61,138 bases of DNA from an uncultured Lachnospiraceae bacterium (GTDB taxonomy: Bacteria; Bacillota; Clostridia; Lachnospirales; Lachnospiraceae), in NCBI GenBank assembly GCA_910587295.1, contig CAJULP010000099.1, positions 1-61,138 of the forward strand. Direction: 5' to 3'. Positions 16,297 to 24,429 of the stretch are shown piece after piece; position 1 is the stretch's first letter, and the number at the start of each line of letters is the position of its first letter. Both the position numbers and the translations under genes were made by a program. The notes beneath the pieces were generated by a model. That model was not told the DNA's origin and did no database searches. It worked only from the letters and a program-made list of their open reading frames with translations.

Positions 16297-17040
16297 ATGG
16301 CAGTAACGGCAATTGTTGACAACGGACAGATTCTTGAGACTGCTACACAAAGTTCCGTAAAGAAGGCCGCATCCAAAAACGGGATGGATAAGGACGCGTT
16401 TTTACAGCTTTTGGTAGCACAGATGAAATATCAAGATCCATTGGAGCCTACATCTAATACGGAATATATTTCGCAGTACGCAACCTTTTCACAGGTAGAG
16501 CAGATGCAGAATATGGCAGCTACCATGGAACTTACAAGAGCTTCTTCTCTGGTAGGAAAAATGGTAGAGATTCAGACCACGGATTCAAACGGGAATGCGA
16601 AATCTGTACAGGGAACCGTAGAGTATGTAGTCTATGAGAATAATCAGGCTTTTGTATCGGTTGACGGTAATTTATATTCGGCAGACGATGTTAAGGCTGT
16701 GATAGACGGAAACTATCAGACAGCGCTCGACCTTGCGGTAGCGTTTGTGGCAGCAATGAATAAGCTTCCGGCGCTTGAAGATATCACCTTAAATGACAAG
16801 GAAGCAATTGAGACTCTGCAGAAGGGCTTTAACAGCATGACCAGCTACCAGCAGTCATTTATTGCAAATTCCCTGATTGAAAAGCTGCAAAAGTATGTGG
16901 AAATGATAGCAAAGCTTGAAGAAGCGGCAGGGGGAGACAAGGACGACACCGAGACAGAAGGAACTGAAGGCGATAAGGAAACAGATGACACCGAGACCAC
17001 GGAAGGGACAGAAGGTGTAGGAAATGAAGGTTCAGAATAA
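16297..17040 (+). CDS. flgD: flagellar hook capping protein FlgD with extra C-terminal module
   Basis: FlgD is the scaffold cap for hook polymerisation. Residues 28-70 carry the conserved DKDAFLQLLVAQMKYQDPLE and TEYISQYATFSQVEQMQ. Residues about 80-135 form the short SLVGKMVEIQ beta region. After that the protein departs from the usual family. A helical module at about 143-209 (ALDLAVAFVAAMNKLPALED ... LEKLQKYVEMIAKLEE-like helices) resembles helical-bundle repeats of Firmicute surface proteins. A Glu/Thr/Asp/Gly-only tail (211-247) follows. The tail is built of TEGTEG and DDTET units. Neighbours and start (ATG 16297 after GGAAAGGAAATGAA) are regular. Confidence 0.93.
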   Translation: MAVTAIVDNGQILETATQSSVKKAASKNGMDKDAFLQLLVAQMKYQDPLEPTSNTEYISQYATFSQVEQMQNMAATMELTRASSLVGKMVEIQTTDSNGNAKSVQGTVEYVVYENNQAFVSVDGNLYSADDVKAVIDGNYQTALDLAVAFVAAMNKLPALEDITLNDKEAIETLQKGFNSMTSYQQSFIANSLIEKLQKYVEMIAKLEEAAGGDKDDTETEGTEGDKETDDTETTEGTEGVGNEGSE

Positions 17041-17416
17041 TACTTATTTTTCAATTGAACAACTGAAAGATCAGTACTTAAACCAAAGTCAGGCCATGGC
17101 GCCGGCCAAGGCTGATGAAAAGAGCTTCCGGCAGATCCTGGAGAGCCAGCAAAAAGCAGAAAGCCAGGTTAAGTTTTCCAAGCATGCGGCAGGCAGACTT
17201 GCGGACCGGAATATCGAGCTTACGGAAAACCAGCTCGACCGGCTTAAGGAAGGTGCCCAGAAGGCAGGAGCGAAAGGAATTAAAGAATCGCTGGTCATTG
17301 TAGATCAACTGGCATTTATCGTGAACATACCAAGCAGCACGGTAGTGACAGCTATGAACAGACAGGACGCAGCAGAAAACATATTCACTAACATTGATGG
17401 AGCCGTAATCATTTAG
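17024..17416 (+). CDS. flagellar operon protein (TIGR02530, flg_new family)
   Basis: The 130-residue protein belongs to the family found between flgD and flgE in Firmicutes and relatives, whose exact role is not established. The core VKFSKHAAGRLADRNIELTE followed by LDRLKEGAQKAGAKG is the family hallmark. The C-terminus has DQLAFIVNIPSSTVVTAMNR, a beta-rich piece. It overlaps the flgD end by 17 bases and has no signal peptide. A role in hook assembly is inferred only from its place. Confidence 0.88.
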   Translation: MKVQNNTYFSIEQLKDQYLNQSQAMAPAKADEKSFRQILESQQKAESQVKFSKHAAGRLADRNIELTENQLDRLKEGAQKAGAKGIKESLVIVDQLAFIVNIPSSTVVTAMNRQDAAENIFTNIDGAVII

Positions 17417-17491
17417 CCGGACCTTAGGGAGGCTTACGTTTTCCGAATGACAGAGGAAACATACGGCAGGAATTAAGGAGGTCATTTCACT

Positions 17492-18886
17492 ATGATGAGA
17501 TCATTATTCTCTGGTGTAGCAGGTCTTCGGACACACCAGACAAGAATGGACGTAATCGGTAACAATATTGCAAACGTTAATACTACAGCATACAAATCCC
17601 AGTCGATGACATTCAGCGACTTGATGTATCAGACAACTAGGGCAGCGTCCGGTGCGAATGCGGTGACCGGCGTGGGCGGTGTCAACGCAAGGCAGATTGG
17701 TCTTGGTTCTAAGACCGGGGCGATCAAGACGGCAATTTCAGATCCCGGGTCAGCTCAGTCAACCAACGATCCTTTTGATGTCATGATTTCCGGGGATGCG
17801 TTCTTTGTTGTAAGCAACGGTTCAGAGAACTTCTTTACAAGGGATGGTTCTTTCTATATTGATGGCGCCGGAAATCTTGCTATGACCAGTAACGGTTATA
17901 ATGTAATGGGATGGAAGCCGGATCCTCAAAATCCGGGAAATATCAAGAGAGATACCGTGCAGGCGCTTAAGATTATGGATGGAACCAATATGCAGTATCC
18001 GCCTGCAGCGACCGAGCAGGCAGTGGTAAGCGGTTCCGTGGATAAGTATGACACGGATATCAACAGCAAAGACGGTAAGAGAATGAACCTGGAGATCTAT
18101 GATGACCAGGGATATAAATATACCGTGCGTATGAGCGTCCATGCAGTTGCTTCAACAGGCACACCGCCTACAGGCGGCAGTGACCATGGACAGTTTACCG
18201 TTCAGGTTGACGATATCCTTGATGTAAACGGCAAGTCCATTTTAGGCGAGACAGATGCGGATAAGGCAGCTGCAGACGTTAAGTTCGGGGGAGCTGCGAT
18301 CGGAACGGGGATTCCTCTTGAATATGTAGACGGCAAGGGAACATTCAGCTTTGTAGGAGCAGCAGACCAGAAGGCTGTGGATTTGACGTTTGGAGCAGGT
18401 TTCCCGAGTTTCCATACAGTGTCAATTGATTTTTCTACCACCACCAACTATAATGTAAATAAGGTATCCACCTTAAACGCAGAAAAAGGCGGATTGGATA
18501 ATGGAATCGGTTCTGGACGTCCGATAGGTGACTTAAGCGGTATCACGATCCAGAAGGATGGTATGATCTATGCGGATTACGATAATGGCCAGACCAAGCT
18601 GTTAGGCCAGATTGCGGTAGCGACATTTGCTAACCCGTCCGGCCTTGCCAAGGAAGGAGATAACCTGTATTCCGCAACCATGAACTCCGGTGAGTTTAAC
18701 GGGATTGGCGATGACATCACGGAAGGCGGCGGCTACATGGAATCCGGCGTGCTGGAGATGAGCAACGTGGATTTGTCTTCTGAATTTACCCAGATGATCA
18801 CAACCCAGAGAGGGTTCCAGGCAAACAGCCGAATCATCACGGTTTCCGATACACTGCTTGAAGAGTTGACGAACCTGAAACGATAA
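17492..18886 (+). CDS. flgE: flagellar hook protein FlgE
   Basis: Hook subunit of 464 residues. N-terminal MMRSLFSGVAGLRTHQTRMD and IGNNIANVNTTAYKSQSMTF carry the rod/hook signature, and the C-terminal LSSEFTQMITTQRGFQANSR is the matching coiled-coil half. The centre (about 130-370) is the exposed variable region with the FlgE D2-like domain. The sequence VDLSSEFTQMI and a long central insert distinguish it from FlgF/G. Strong ribosome binding site TAAGGAGGTC. Confidence 0.96.
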   Translation: MMRSLFSGVAGLRTHQTRMDVIGNNIANVNTTAYKSQSMTFSDLMYQTTRAASGANAVTGVGGVNARQIGLGSKTGAIKTAISDPGSAQSTNDPFDVMISGDAFFVVSNGSENFFTRDGSFYIDGAGNLAMTSNGYNVMGWKPDPQNPGNIKRDTVQALKIMDGTNMQYPPAATEQAVVSGSVDKYDTDINSKDGKRMNLEIYDDQGYKYTVRMSVHAVASTGTPPTGGSDHGQFTVQVDDILDVNGKSILGETDADKAAADVKFGGAAIGTGIPLEYVDGKGTFSFVGAADQKAVDLTFGAGFPSFHTVSIDFSTTTNYNVNKVSTLNAEKGGLDNGIGSGRPIGDLSGITIQKDGMIYADYDNGQTKLLGQIAVATFANPSGLAKEGDNLYSATMNSGEFNGIGDDITEGGGYMESGVLEMSNVDLSSEFTQMITTQRGFQANSRIITVSDTLLEELTNLKR

Positions 18887-18902
18887 TCATTAAAGGAGCA
18901 TG

Positions 18903-18980
18903 CTTATGTCAGGCATAAGTGTTTAAGTAAGTTTAATAAGTTCATAGCAGGGGAACTCCGTTATTGTTGGAGTTCCCTTT
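18903..18980 (+). terminator. two hairpins between flgE and flbD, possible attenuator
   Basis: CTTATG (18903-18908) pairs with CATAAG around TCAGG. Further on GGGAACTCC (18951-18959) pairs perfectly with GGAGTTCCC (18969-18977) around a nine-base loop and is followed by only three T. The second hairpin is strong but its U-tract is short. It may be a partial terminator or an mRNA-stability element that sets the high level of hook protein message relative to downstream genes. Confidence 0.5.
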
Positions 18981-19014
18981 AGCTGTATTACCACGCCTTA
19001 TGGGGGAGAGGTAT

Positions 19015-19200
19015 ATGATAGAATTGACTAAAATAAACGGGGTCAAGGTCTTAGTGAACCCGGATTTAATGGAGCTGGTGGAGGAAACACCGGATACGGT
19101 GATTGCATTTACCACCGGCAGAAAAATAATTGTAAAAGAAAGTAGACAAGAGATAAAAAATCTTGTAAAATCGTATAGAAAGGATATTTTTGCGAACTAA
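19015..19200 (+). CDS. swrD: FlbD/SwrD family flagellar protein
   Basis: Short protein of 61 residues: MIELTKINGVKVLVNPDLME, then TPDTVIAFTTGRKIIVKES and a basic helix. This is the FlbD/YlzI family; in B. subtilis the homologue SwrD raises motor power through stator function and lies in the same place between flgE and fliL. Here motA and motB follow directly, which fits that role. The start at 19015 follows GGGGGAGAGG. Confidence 0.92.
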   Translation: MIELTKINGVKVLVNPDLMELVEETPDTVIAFTTGRKIIVKESRQEIKNLVKSYRKDIFAN

Positions 19201-19220
19201 CGTAAAAAGAGGTGAAAGTT

Positions 19221-20015
19221 GTGGATATAGCGTCAGTCTTAGGTATAGTGCTTTGTTTTGCGATGTGTGCGTATGGTATTATTGATAATGCCGGTATAGC
19301 AAACATTGGCCGTTATTTGGATTTACCGTCAGCGATCATTACCTTTGGTGGTGCCTTCTTTGCAGTTCTGGCATCCAACTCACTTGCTGATTACATAGGC
19401 GGCCTGAAAAGTTTCCTTCTGATCTTTAAAGGTTCCAACACGGATGTGAAAGGGATGATCCAAAAGATTATAGAGCTTTCTAACGTGGCAAGGAAAGAGG
19501 GGCTGCTCTCTCTTGAGGAAGCGGCAGGGGATCTGGATGATGAGTTTATGAAGAAGGGGATCCTCCTTATCGTGGACGGTACGGATCCGGAACTGGTACG
19601 AGGCATCATGGAGACAGAGCTGGTGAGCATCGAAGAACGTCATACGAAGAAAATTGGTTTCTGGGAAGATTTAGGATCCATGGGTCCTGCCTGGGGTATG
19701 ATCGGTACGCTGGTTGGTCTGGTCAACATGTTGTATGAAATGGATGACCCTTCCTCTATCGGACCCTCCATGGCGGTCGCACTTATTACTACATTGTATG
19801 GTTCCTTGCTTGCAAACTGGATCTGCGCACCGGTAGCAAGTAAGTTGAAATCAAATAATGCCAATGAAATCCTGATCAAGTCGATCATGATCGAAGGGCT
19901 TTTGTCTATACAGGCAGGTGAAAACCCTAGAGTTATAGAAGAAAAGCTGAAATCCTTCCTGGCACCGGCAGACCGGGCAATCCAGGGTGACGGAGGTGAA
20001 GAGGAGAATGGTTAA
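19221..20015 (+). CDS. motA: flagellar motor stator protein MotA
   Basis: Stator subunit with four membrane helices, 264 residues from GTG 19221 (binding site AGAGGTG at 19209-19215); GTG 19212 is also in frame but lies on that site. Recognisable parts are DLPSAIITFGGAFFAVLASN, the cytoplasmic loop and the conserved MGPAWGMIGTLVGLVNML helix that lines the ion path. MotA is proton-type, but sodium use cannot be ruled out from sequence alone. It overlaps motB by eight bases. Confidence 0.95.
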   Translation: MDIASVLGIVLCFAMCAYGIIDNAGIANIGRYLDLPSAIITFGGAFFAVLASNSLADYIGGLKSFLLIFKGSNTDVKGMIQKIIELSNVARKEGLLSLEEAAGDLDDEFMKKGILLIVDGTDPELVRGIMETELVSIEERHTKKIGFWEDLGSMGPAWGMIGTLVGLVNMLYEMDDPSSIGPSMAVALITTLYGSLLANWICAPVASKLKSNNANEILIKSIMIEGLLSIQAGENPRVIEEKLKSFLAPADRAIQGDGGEEENG

Positions 20016-20814
20016 ACGGAAACCGCCCGAACCGCCTAAAGGCGCTCCGGCGTGGCAGTCCACTTTTGCGGATCTTATGAACCTGCTTCTTTGCTTCTTC
20101 GTTATGTTGTTTTCCATGTCAAGCGTAGACGCACAGAAGTTCGAGCTTTTGGCGGCGTCTTTCAACCAGACTTTCAGCATTCTCTCCGGCGGAGCTACGG
20201 CGATCGGGGATGGTATGCTGCCGGGTATGGGCGTGAGCCAGCTAAACGAGCTGGATGATTATATCAACAGCACGGGCAGGGATGCGGAGGGGGATGATAT
20301 TCCCGAAGATCTTAAGTCAGCGACGGAAAAGATTGAAGAAGCGAAGCTGAAGGAGTCGGAAGAACTGGCGGAGAAGGTTGAAGAGACTCTTGATGAGAAA
20401 AATTTAAATAATGAGATTGATATAGAATTTACAGCGCAATATGTGCAGCTTACCTTAAACGGCGCCCTTTTGTTTGATTCGGGAAGCGTTGTGATTAAAG
20501 AGGAGGCATTGCCTTTGATGAATCAGGTAGCTCTGATTTTGCAACGGTTTGCGGAAGGGAATATTGAGATCGAGGGACATACTGATAATGTTCCTATGTC
20601 AGGGGCAAAATATTCCAATAACGATGAACTTAGCAGCGGGCGTGCACTTTCAGTGTTCTATTATCTGGAGGAAAATACTACACTGGATATGGGGCGTGTG
20701 AAACATACGGGAAGAGGAGAATATGCTCCTATTGCGGATAACTCGACGGCGGAAGGAAGAGCCCGGAACAGACGGGTAGAAATAAAAATATATAATTCAT
20801 TAAGCTCTTATTAA
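20008..20814 (+). CDS. motB: flagellar motor stator protein MotB
   Basis: Stator subunit of 268 residues. The single membrane helix includes STFADLMNLLLCFFVMLFSM with the ion-carrying Asp (residue about 22). A linker rich in Glu/Lys follows, and an OmpA-like peptidoglycan-binding domain at about 150-265 contains NIEIEGHTDNVPMSG and ARNRRVEIKI. Start ATG 20008 follows GGAGGTGAAGAGG. It forms the ion channel with MotA and anchors it to the wall. Confidence 0.96.
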   Translation: MVKRKPPEPPKGAPAWQSTFADLMNLLLCFFVMLFSMSSVDAQKFELLAASFNQTFSILSGGATAIGDGMLPGMGVSQLNELDDYINSTGRDAEGDDIPEDLKSATEKIEEAKLKESEELAEKVEETLDEKNLNNEIDIEFTAQYVQLTLNGALLFDSGSVVIKEEALPLMNQVALILQRFAEGNIEIEGHTDNVPMSGAKYSNNDELSSGRALSVFYYLEENTTLDMGRVKHTGRGEYAPIADNSTAEGRARNRRVEIKIYNSLSSY

Positions 20815-20836
20815 TGGATGCGGAAAGGTTAGGATC

Positions 20837-21367
20837 ATGAAGAAAAATTTAGTTTCCATCATCATTTTAGCGTTATTGATCGTCAATATTGCCCTGACGG
20901 CAATTATGATGTTCAGTGTGATCGGCACAAACGGTAAGACAGCGGCTCTTGTCACGGATATTGCGTCTGCCATCAACCTTGATCTGGAAGGAAGTAAAGG
21001 AGATGCTCAGGTGAATGTGCCTATTGCGGACGTGGTTCCGTATACGATTGCCGATATGCAGATCCTTCTTAAAAAAGATGCACCGGCTGAAGGGGAAGAA
21101 GGAGAAGGGAAAGATCATTACGCAGTTTTATCCATTACATTATCCATGAACAGTAAGCATAAGGATTATAAGACTTATGGAGAAGAAATGGCAACCCGTG
21201 AAGATTTGATCAGAGGCCAGATTATTGAAGTGGTGCAGCAGTATACTTTGGAGGAAGCGCAGAGCAATCCTGAAAAGATACAGAGCGATATCCTTGAGAG
21301 AGTACAGAAGCTTTTTGATTCAGATTTCATCTTTGCTGTGACAATCAGCAATAAGCTGTTACAGTAA
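20837..21367 (+). CDS. fliL: flagellar basal body-associated protein FliL
   Basis: The 176-residue protein has one N-terminal membrane helix (LVSIIILALLIVNIALTAIM) and a periplasm-side stomatin-like domain with ATREDLIRGQIIEVVQQYTL, as in the FliL family. FliL encircles MotAB stators and modulates torque. It sits between motB and fliM, as expected for clostridial operons. A Glu-rich GEEGEGK insertion around residue 75 is unusual but small. Confidence 0.9.
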   Translation: MKKNLVSIIILALLIVNIALTAIMMFSVIGTNGKTAALVTDIASAINLDLEGSKGDAQVNVPIADVVPYTIADMQILLKKDAPAEGEEGEGKDHYAVLSITLSMNSKHKDYKTYGEEMATREDLIRGQIIEVVQQYTLEEAQSNPEKIQSDILERVQKLFDSDFIFAVTISNKLLQ

Positions 21368-21422
21368 GCGGCTATGAAAATGGAGCAAAGGATGGCTGTA
21401 TTAATAAAGGAGGTGAAAACTC

Positions 21423-22403
21423 GTGGGTGATGTGTTATCTCAAAGTGAGATTGACAGTTTGCTTGCGGCACTAAGCAGCGGTGAGTTGGATGCGGACCAG
21501 ATTCAGGAATCGACAGAAAAGCAAGTAAAGGATTACGATTTCGAACGTCCTGCGAAGTTTTCCAAAGAACATTTAAGAACGCTTGAAATTATATTTGAAC
21601 ATTATGGACGGTTAATTTCTACCAATTTTCCGGTCTATTTGAGAAAGAACATACAGGTGTCAGTATCTAGTTCGGAGACGTTTACATTTTCAGAGTTTAC
21701 GAATGCGCTTTCCAATCCTGTTATCTTAGGAATTGTGGATTTCAGACCGTTAAACGGCAATATTATCATAGAGCTTTCGTCGAACTTGGGATTTGCCATG
21801 ATAGACCGTATGTTGGGCGGACAAGGGCTTCCGCTTGAGAAAACAAGGGACTTTTCAGATATAGAAATGTCTATCATTCAAAAAATGATGGTTTTATGTA
21901 TGCAGCTTATGCGTGAACCATGGAAAACAGTGATAGATATTGATCCGGTAATGGATCGGATTGAGACGAATGCCCAGTTTGCGCAGGTCATTGCGCCGAC
22001 GGATATGATCGCACTTGTCTCCTTAAGCCTCAAGATTGGGGATGCAGAAGGGTTCTTAAACATTTGTCTTCCATATTTTACAGTGGAAGGGATCATGGAT
22101 AAGCTAAATACCAAGTACTGGTATTCAAGTGTAGAAAAAAGTGATAGGATGGACTATGAAGGGCATATAGAATCTCTGATCAAGAGAGTGGATGTACCGG
22201 TCAAGGCTGTTCTTGGGAAGAATCTGGTGTCAGTTAACGACTTCCTGACGCTCCAGGTTGGTGATATTATCAGGTTAAATACGAGAGTGGATTCGGAAAT
22301 GGATATTTATGTAGGGAATATTAAAAAGTTTACCGCACTTCCGGGTTCCAGCAGAGATAAGTATGCTGTAAGACTGACTACAGTAATCAGAGAGGAGGAG
22401 TAA
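21423..22403 (+). CDS. fliM: flagellar motor switch protein FliM
   Basis: C-ring protein of 326 residues. The N-terminal LSQSEIDSLLAAL is the CheY-P binding peptide. The middle CheC-like domain and C-terminal SpoA domain (VPVKAVLGKNLVSVNDFLTL, about 258-277) are typical. GTG start 21423 sits seven bases after AAAGGAGGTGAAAA, an almost perfect Shine-Dalgarno. It works with FliY and FliG to reverse the motor. Confidence 0.96.
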   Translation: MGDVLSQSEIDSLLAALSSGELDADQIQESTEKQVKDYDFERPAKFSKEHLRTLEIIFEHYGRLISTNFPVYLRKNIQVSVSSSETFTFSEFTNALSNPVILGIVDFRPLNGNIIIELSSNLGFAMIDRMLGGQGLPLEKTRDFSDIEMSIIQKMMVLCMQLMREPWKTVIDIDPVMDRIETNAQFAQVIAPTDMIALVSLSLKIGDAEGFLNICLPYFTVEGIMDKLNTKYWYSSVEKSDRMDYEGHIESLIKRVDVPVKAVLGKNLVSVNDFLTLQVGDIIRLNTRVDSEMDIYVGNIKKFTALPGSSRDKYAVRLTTVIREEE

Positions 22404-22406
22404 GGC

Positions 22407-23663
22407 ATGGACGGTATGCTGTCACAAGATGAAATTAATGCGTTGTTAAGCGGTATCGACACGCCCGCAGGGGCCGAAGAGCAGCAGCCTGCAGTTCCGG
22501 AAGTAGATGAAAGCCTGCTGACATCAGTGGAAAGGGATGCGGTTGGGGAGATTGCCAATATCAGTATGGGATCATCCGCAACTACGCTGTATTCGCTGGT
22601 TAACCGGAAGGTGAACATTACTACGCCGGAGGTATCCCTTGCAAAGTGGGAAGATGTAGTAGGCAATTATGAAAGGCCTTGTGTGTTTATCCAGATTAAA
22701 TATACGGCAGGGCTCGATGGTTCTAACCTTATGGTGCTTAAGGAACATGATGTTAAAGTCATTACTGATTTGATGATGGGAGGTGACGGGAGCAACACAG
22801 AAGGGGAATTGGGGGAATTACACTTAAGTGCAATTTCCGAGGCAATGAACCAGATGATGGGAGCTGCCGCTACTTCAATGTCTACAATGCTTGGGAGGAT
22901 GATTGATATCAGCCCCCCGGAGGCAAGGCTGGTTGACTTAGATGAGTTTAAGCAGGGCGGTGAGATTGCTTCTTTCCTGAACGGAACTTTCGTAAAGATT
23001 GCTTTCCGTATGCAGATTGACGATCTGGTTGACAGCAGCATCGTTCAGCTTTATACGATAGAATTTGCAAAGGGATTGTATGATACATTTATAGCGATGC
23101 AGTCACCTGATTCGGCACCGGCTTCGGCACCGGCGCCTGAACCGGCGCCCCATACGCCGCCTGCGGCAGAAATGCCTGCGGGCCAGCAGGGGATGATGCA
23201 GGCAGGAGGTATGGCGGTGGATTCTCAGATGAGTATGCAGACGGGAGCACCGATGATGAATAATGGGATGCAGATGGGGATGCCGATGATGAATAATGGG
23301 ATGCAGATGGGAATGCCAATGATGAATGGCGGGATGCCGATGAGCCCTCAGATGATGCCTATGCAGAATATGAATATTCAGCCAGCACAGTTCCAGAGCT
23401 TTTCAAGTAATTCGGCCCCAATGCCAGGGGATGAGAATATTGGCCTGATCAGAGACGTACCGTTAGAGGTAACGGTGGAGCTTGGCAGGACGAAGAAATC
23501 TATTGCAGAAATTTTGGACTTCGCACCGGGAACAATTATCGAACTTGATAAGATAGCCGGTGAACCTATAGATGTATTGGTAAACGGTAAATTTGTGGCA
23601 AGAGGCGAGGTTGTTGTAATAGAAGAAAGTTTTGGTATTCGTGTAACAGAAATAGTAAAGTAA
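22407..23663 (+). CDS. fliY: motor switch phosphatase FliY (CheC-like plus FliN domain)
   Basis: FliY is both a C-ring protein and a CheY-P phosphatase. Parts in order of the 418 residues: N-terminal MLSQDEINALLSGI (CheY-binding type). Next is a CheC-type domain with two phosphatase half-sites, VGEIANISMGSSATT and ISEAMNQMMGAAAT, both keeping the E-x-x-N pair. A Pro-rich linker and a Met/Gln/Asn repeat linker follow, then the C-terminal SpoA/FliN domain with PLEVTVELGRTKKSIAEIL. The Met-rich linker is long and repetitive (see repeat entry). It starts three bases after the fliM stop. Confidence 0.94.
   Translation: MDGMLSQDEINALLSGIDTPAGAEEQQPAVPEVDESLLTSVERDAVGEIANISMGSSATTLYSLVNRKVNITTPEVSLAKWEDVVGNYERPCVFIQIKYTAGLDGSNLMVLKEHDVKVITDLMMGGDGSNTEGELGELHLSAISEAMNQMMGAAATSMSTMLGRMIDISPPEARLVDLDEFKQGGEIASFLNGTFVKIAFRMQIDDLVDSSIVQLYTIEFAKGLYDTFIAMQSPDSAPASAPAPEPAPHTPPAAEMPAGQQGMMQAGGMAVDSQMSMQTGAPMMNNGMQMGMPMMNNGMQMGMPMMNGGMPMSPQMMPMQNMNIQPAQFQSFSSNSAPMPGDENIGLIRDVPLEVTVELGRTKKSIAEILDFAPGTIIELDKIAGEPIDVLVNGKFVARGEVVVIEESFGIRVTEIVK
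23250..23336 (+). repeat. 33-bp tandem repeat in the fliY linker
   Basis: Two full copies of 33 bases (23250-23282, 23283-23315) and a partial third (23316-23336) encode PMMNNGMQMGM units. Near identity of the copies suggests recent slippage expansion of a flexible linker. Confidence 0.85.
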
Positions 23664-23682
23664 AAAGTTAGGAGAAGAAGAC

Positions 23683-24045
23683 ATGGCAAAAAATATTTTA
23701 GTTGTTGATGATGCAGCCTTCATGCGTATGATGATCAAGGATATTTTGACGAAGAATGGCTACAATGTAGTTGGAGAGGCTGAAAACGGCGCAAAAGCAT
23801 GTGAAAAGTATGCTGAGCTTAAGCCTGACCTGGTATTAATGGATATTACCATGCCTGAAGTTGATGGTATCGCGGCATTAAAGAAGATCAAAGGCTCAGA
23901 CCCTAATGCAAAAATCATTATGTGTTCCGCTATGGGGCAGCAAGCAATGGTTATTGAGGCAATCCAGTCGGGTGCTAAAGACTTTATTGTAAAGCCGTTC
24001 CAGGCTGAACGTGTCATAGAAGCAGTGAAGAAAGTCGTTGGCTGA
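23683..24045 (+). CDS. cheY: chemotaxis response regulator CheY
   Basis: Single receiver domain of 120 residues. The acidic pocket D9/D10, the phosphoacceptor D54 (LVLMDITMPEVDG), S82-like residue in IIMCSAMGQ and Lys in DFIVKPF are all present. It has no output domain, so it acts by binding FliM/FliY. It lies between fliY and fliO as in B. subtilis, even though cheA is absent from the window. Binding site GGAGAAGAAG. Confidence 0.96.
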   Translation: MAKNILVVDDAAFMRMMIKDILTKNGYNVVGEAENGAKACEKYAELKPDLVLMDITMPEVDGIAALKKIKGSDPNAKIIMCSAMGQQAMVIEAIQSGAKDFIVKPFQAERVIEAVKKVVG

Positions 24046-24047
24046 TT

Positions 24048-24416
24048 ATGCTTCTAATGATCACTAGCAGGGAAGACAGTTATATTCAGTTCATAACCGT
24101 ACTCATCCTGTTCGTGCTTATTTTGGCAGTGACTTATTTTGTCACCAGATGGATTGCGAAGATCCAGAAAGATAATATTGGAGTGGGGAATCTGGAAGTT
24201 GTGGAAACCTGCAGGATAACACAAAATAAATTTATCCAGATTGTCCGCACCGGAGAGAAGTATCTGGTTATCGCAGTGGGAAAAGATGAGATCCATATGT
24301 TGGCGGAGGTATCAAAGGAAGAACTGATGCTCAAGGAAGGGAATCAGGAACAGCCAATAAGCTTTGCGGGGATTTTGGACCGCGTCAGGAATATGAAGGA
24401 AAAAGAAAGAGACTAA
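24048..24416 (+). CDS. fliO: flagellar biosynthesis protein FliO
   Basis: The 122-residue protein has a membrane helix (about 12-35, FITVLILFVLILAVTYFVTR) and a small cytoplasmic domain with VGNLEVVETCRITQNKFIQI and LVIAVGKDEIHML, the FliO/FliZ pattern. FliO helps assemble the FliP ring of the export gate. It starts two bases after the cheY stop; ATG 24057 is an alternative start. It is the expected gene before fliP. Confidence 0.88.
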   Translation: MLLMITSREDSYIQFITVLILFVLILAVTYFVTRWIAKIQKDNIGVGNLEVVETCRITQNKFIQIVRTGEKYLVIAVGKDEIHMLAEVSKEELMLKEGNQEQPISFAGILDRVRNMKEKERD

Positions 24417-24429
24417 GGGATGAGGCAAT

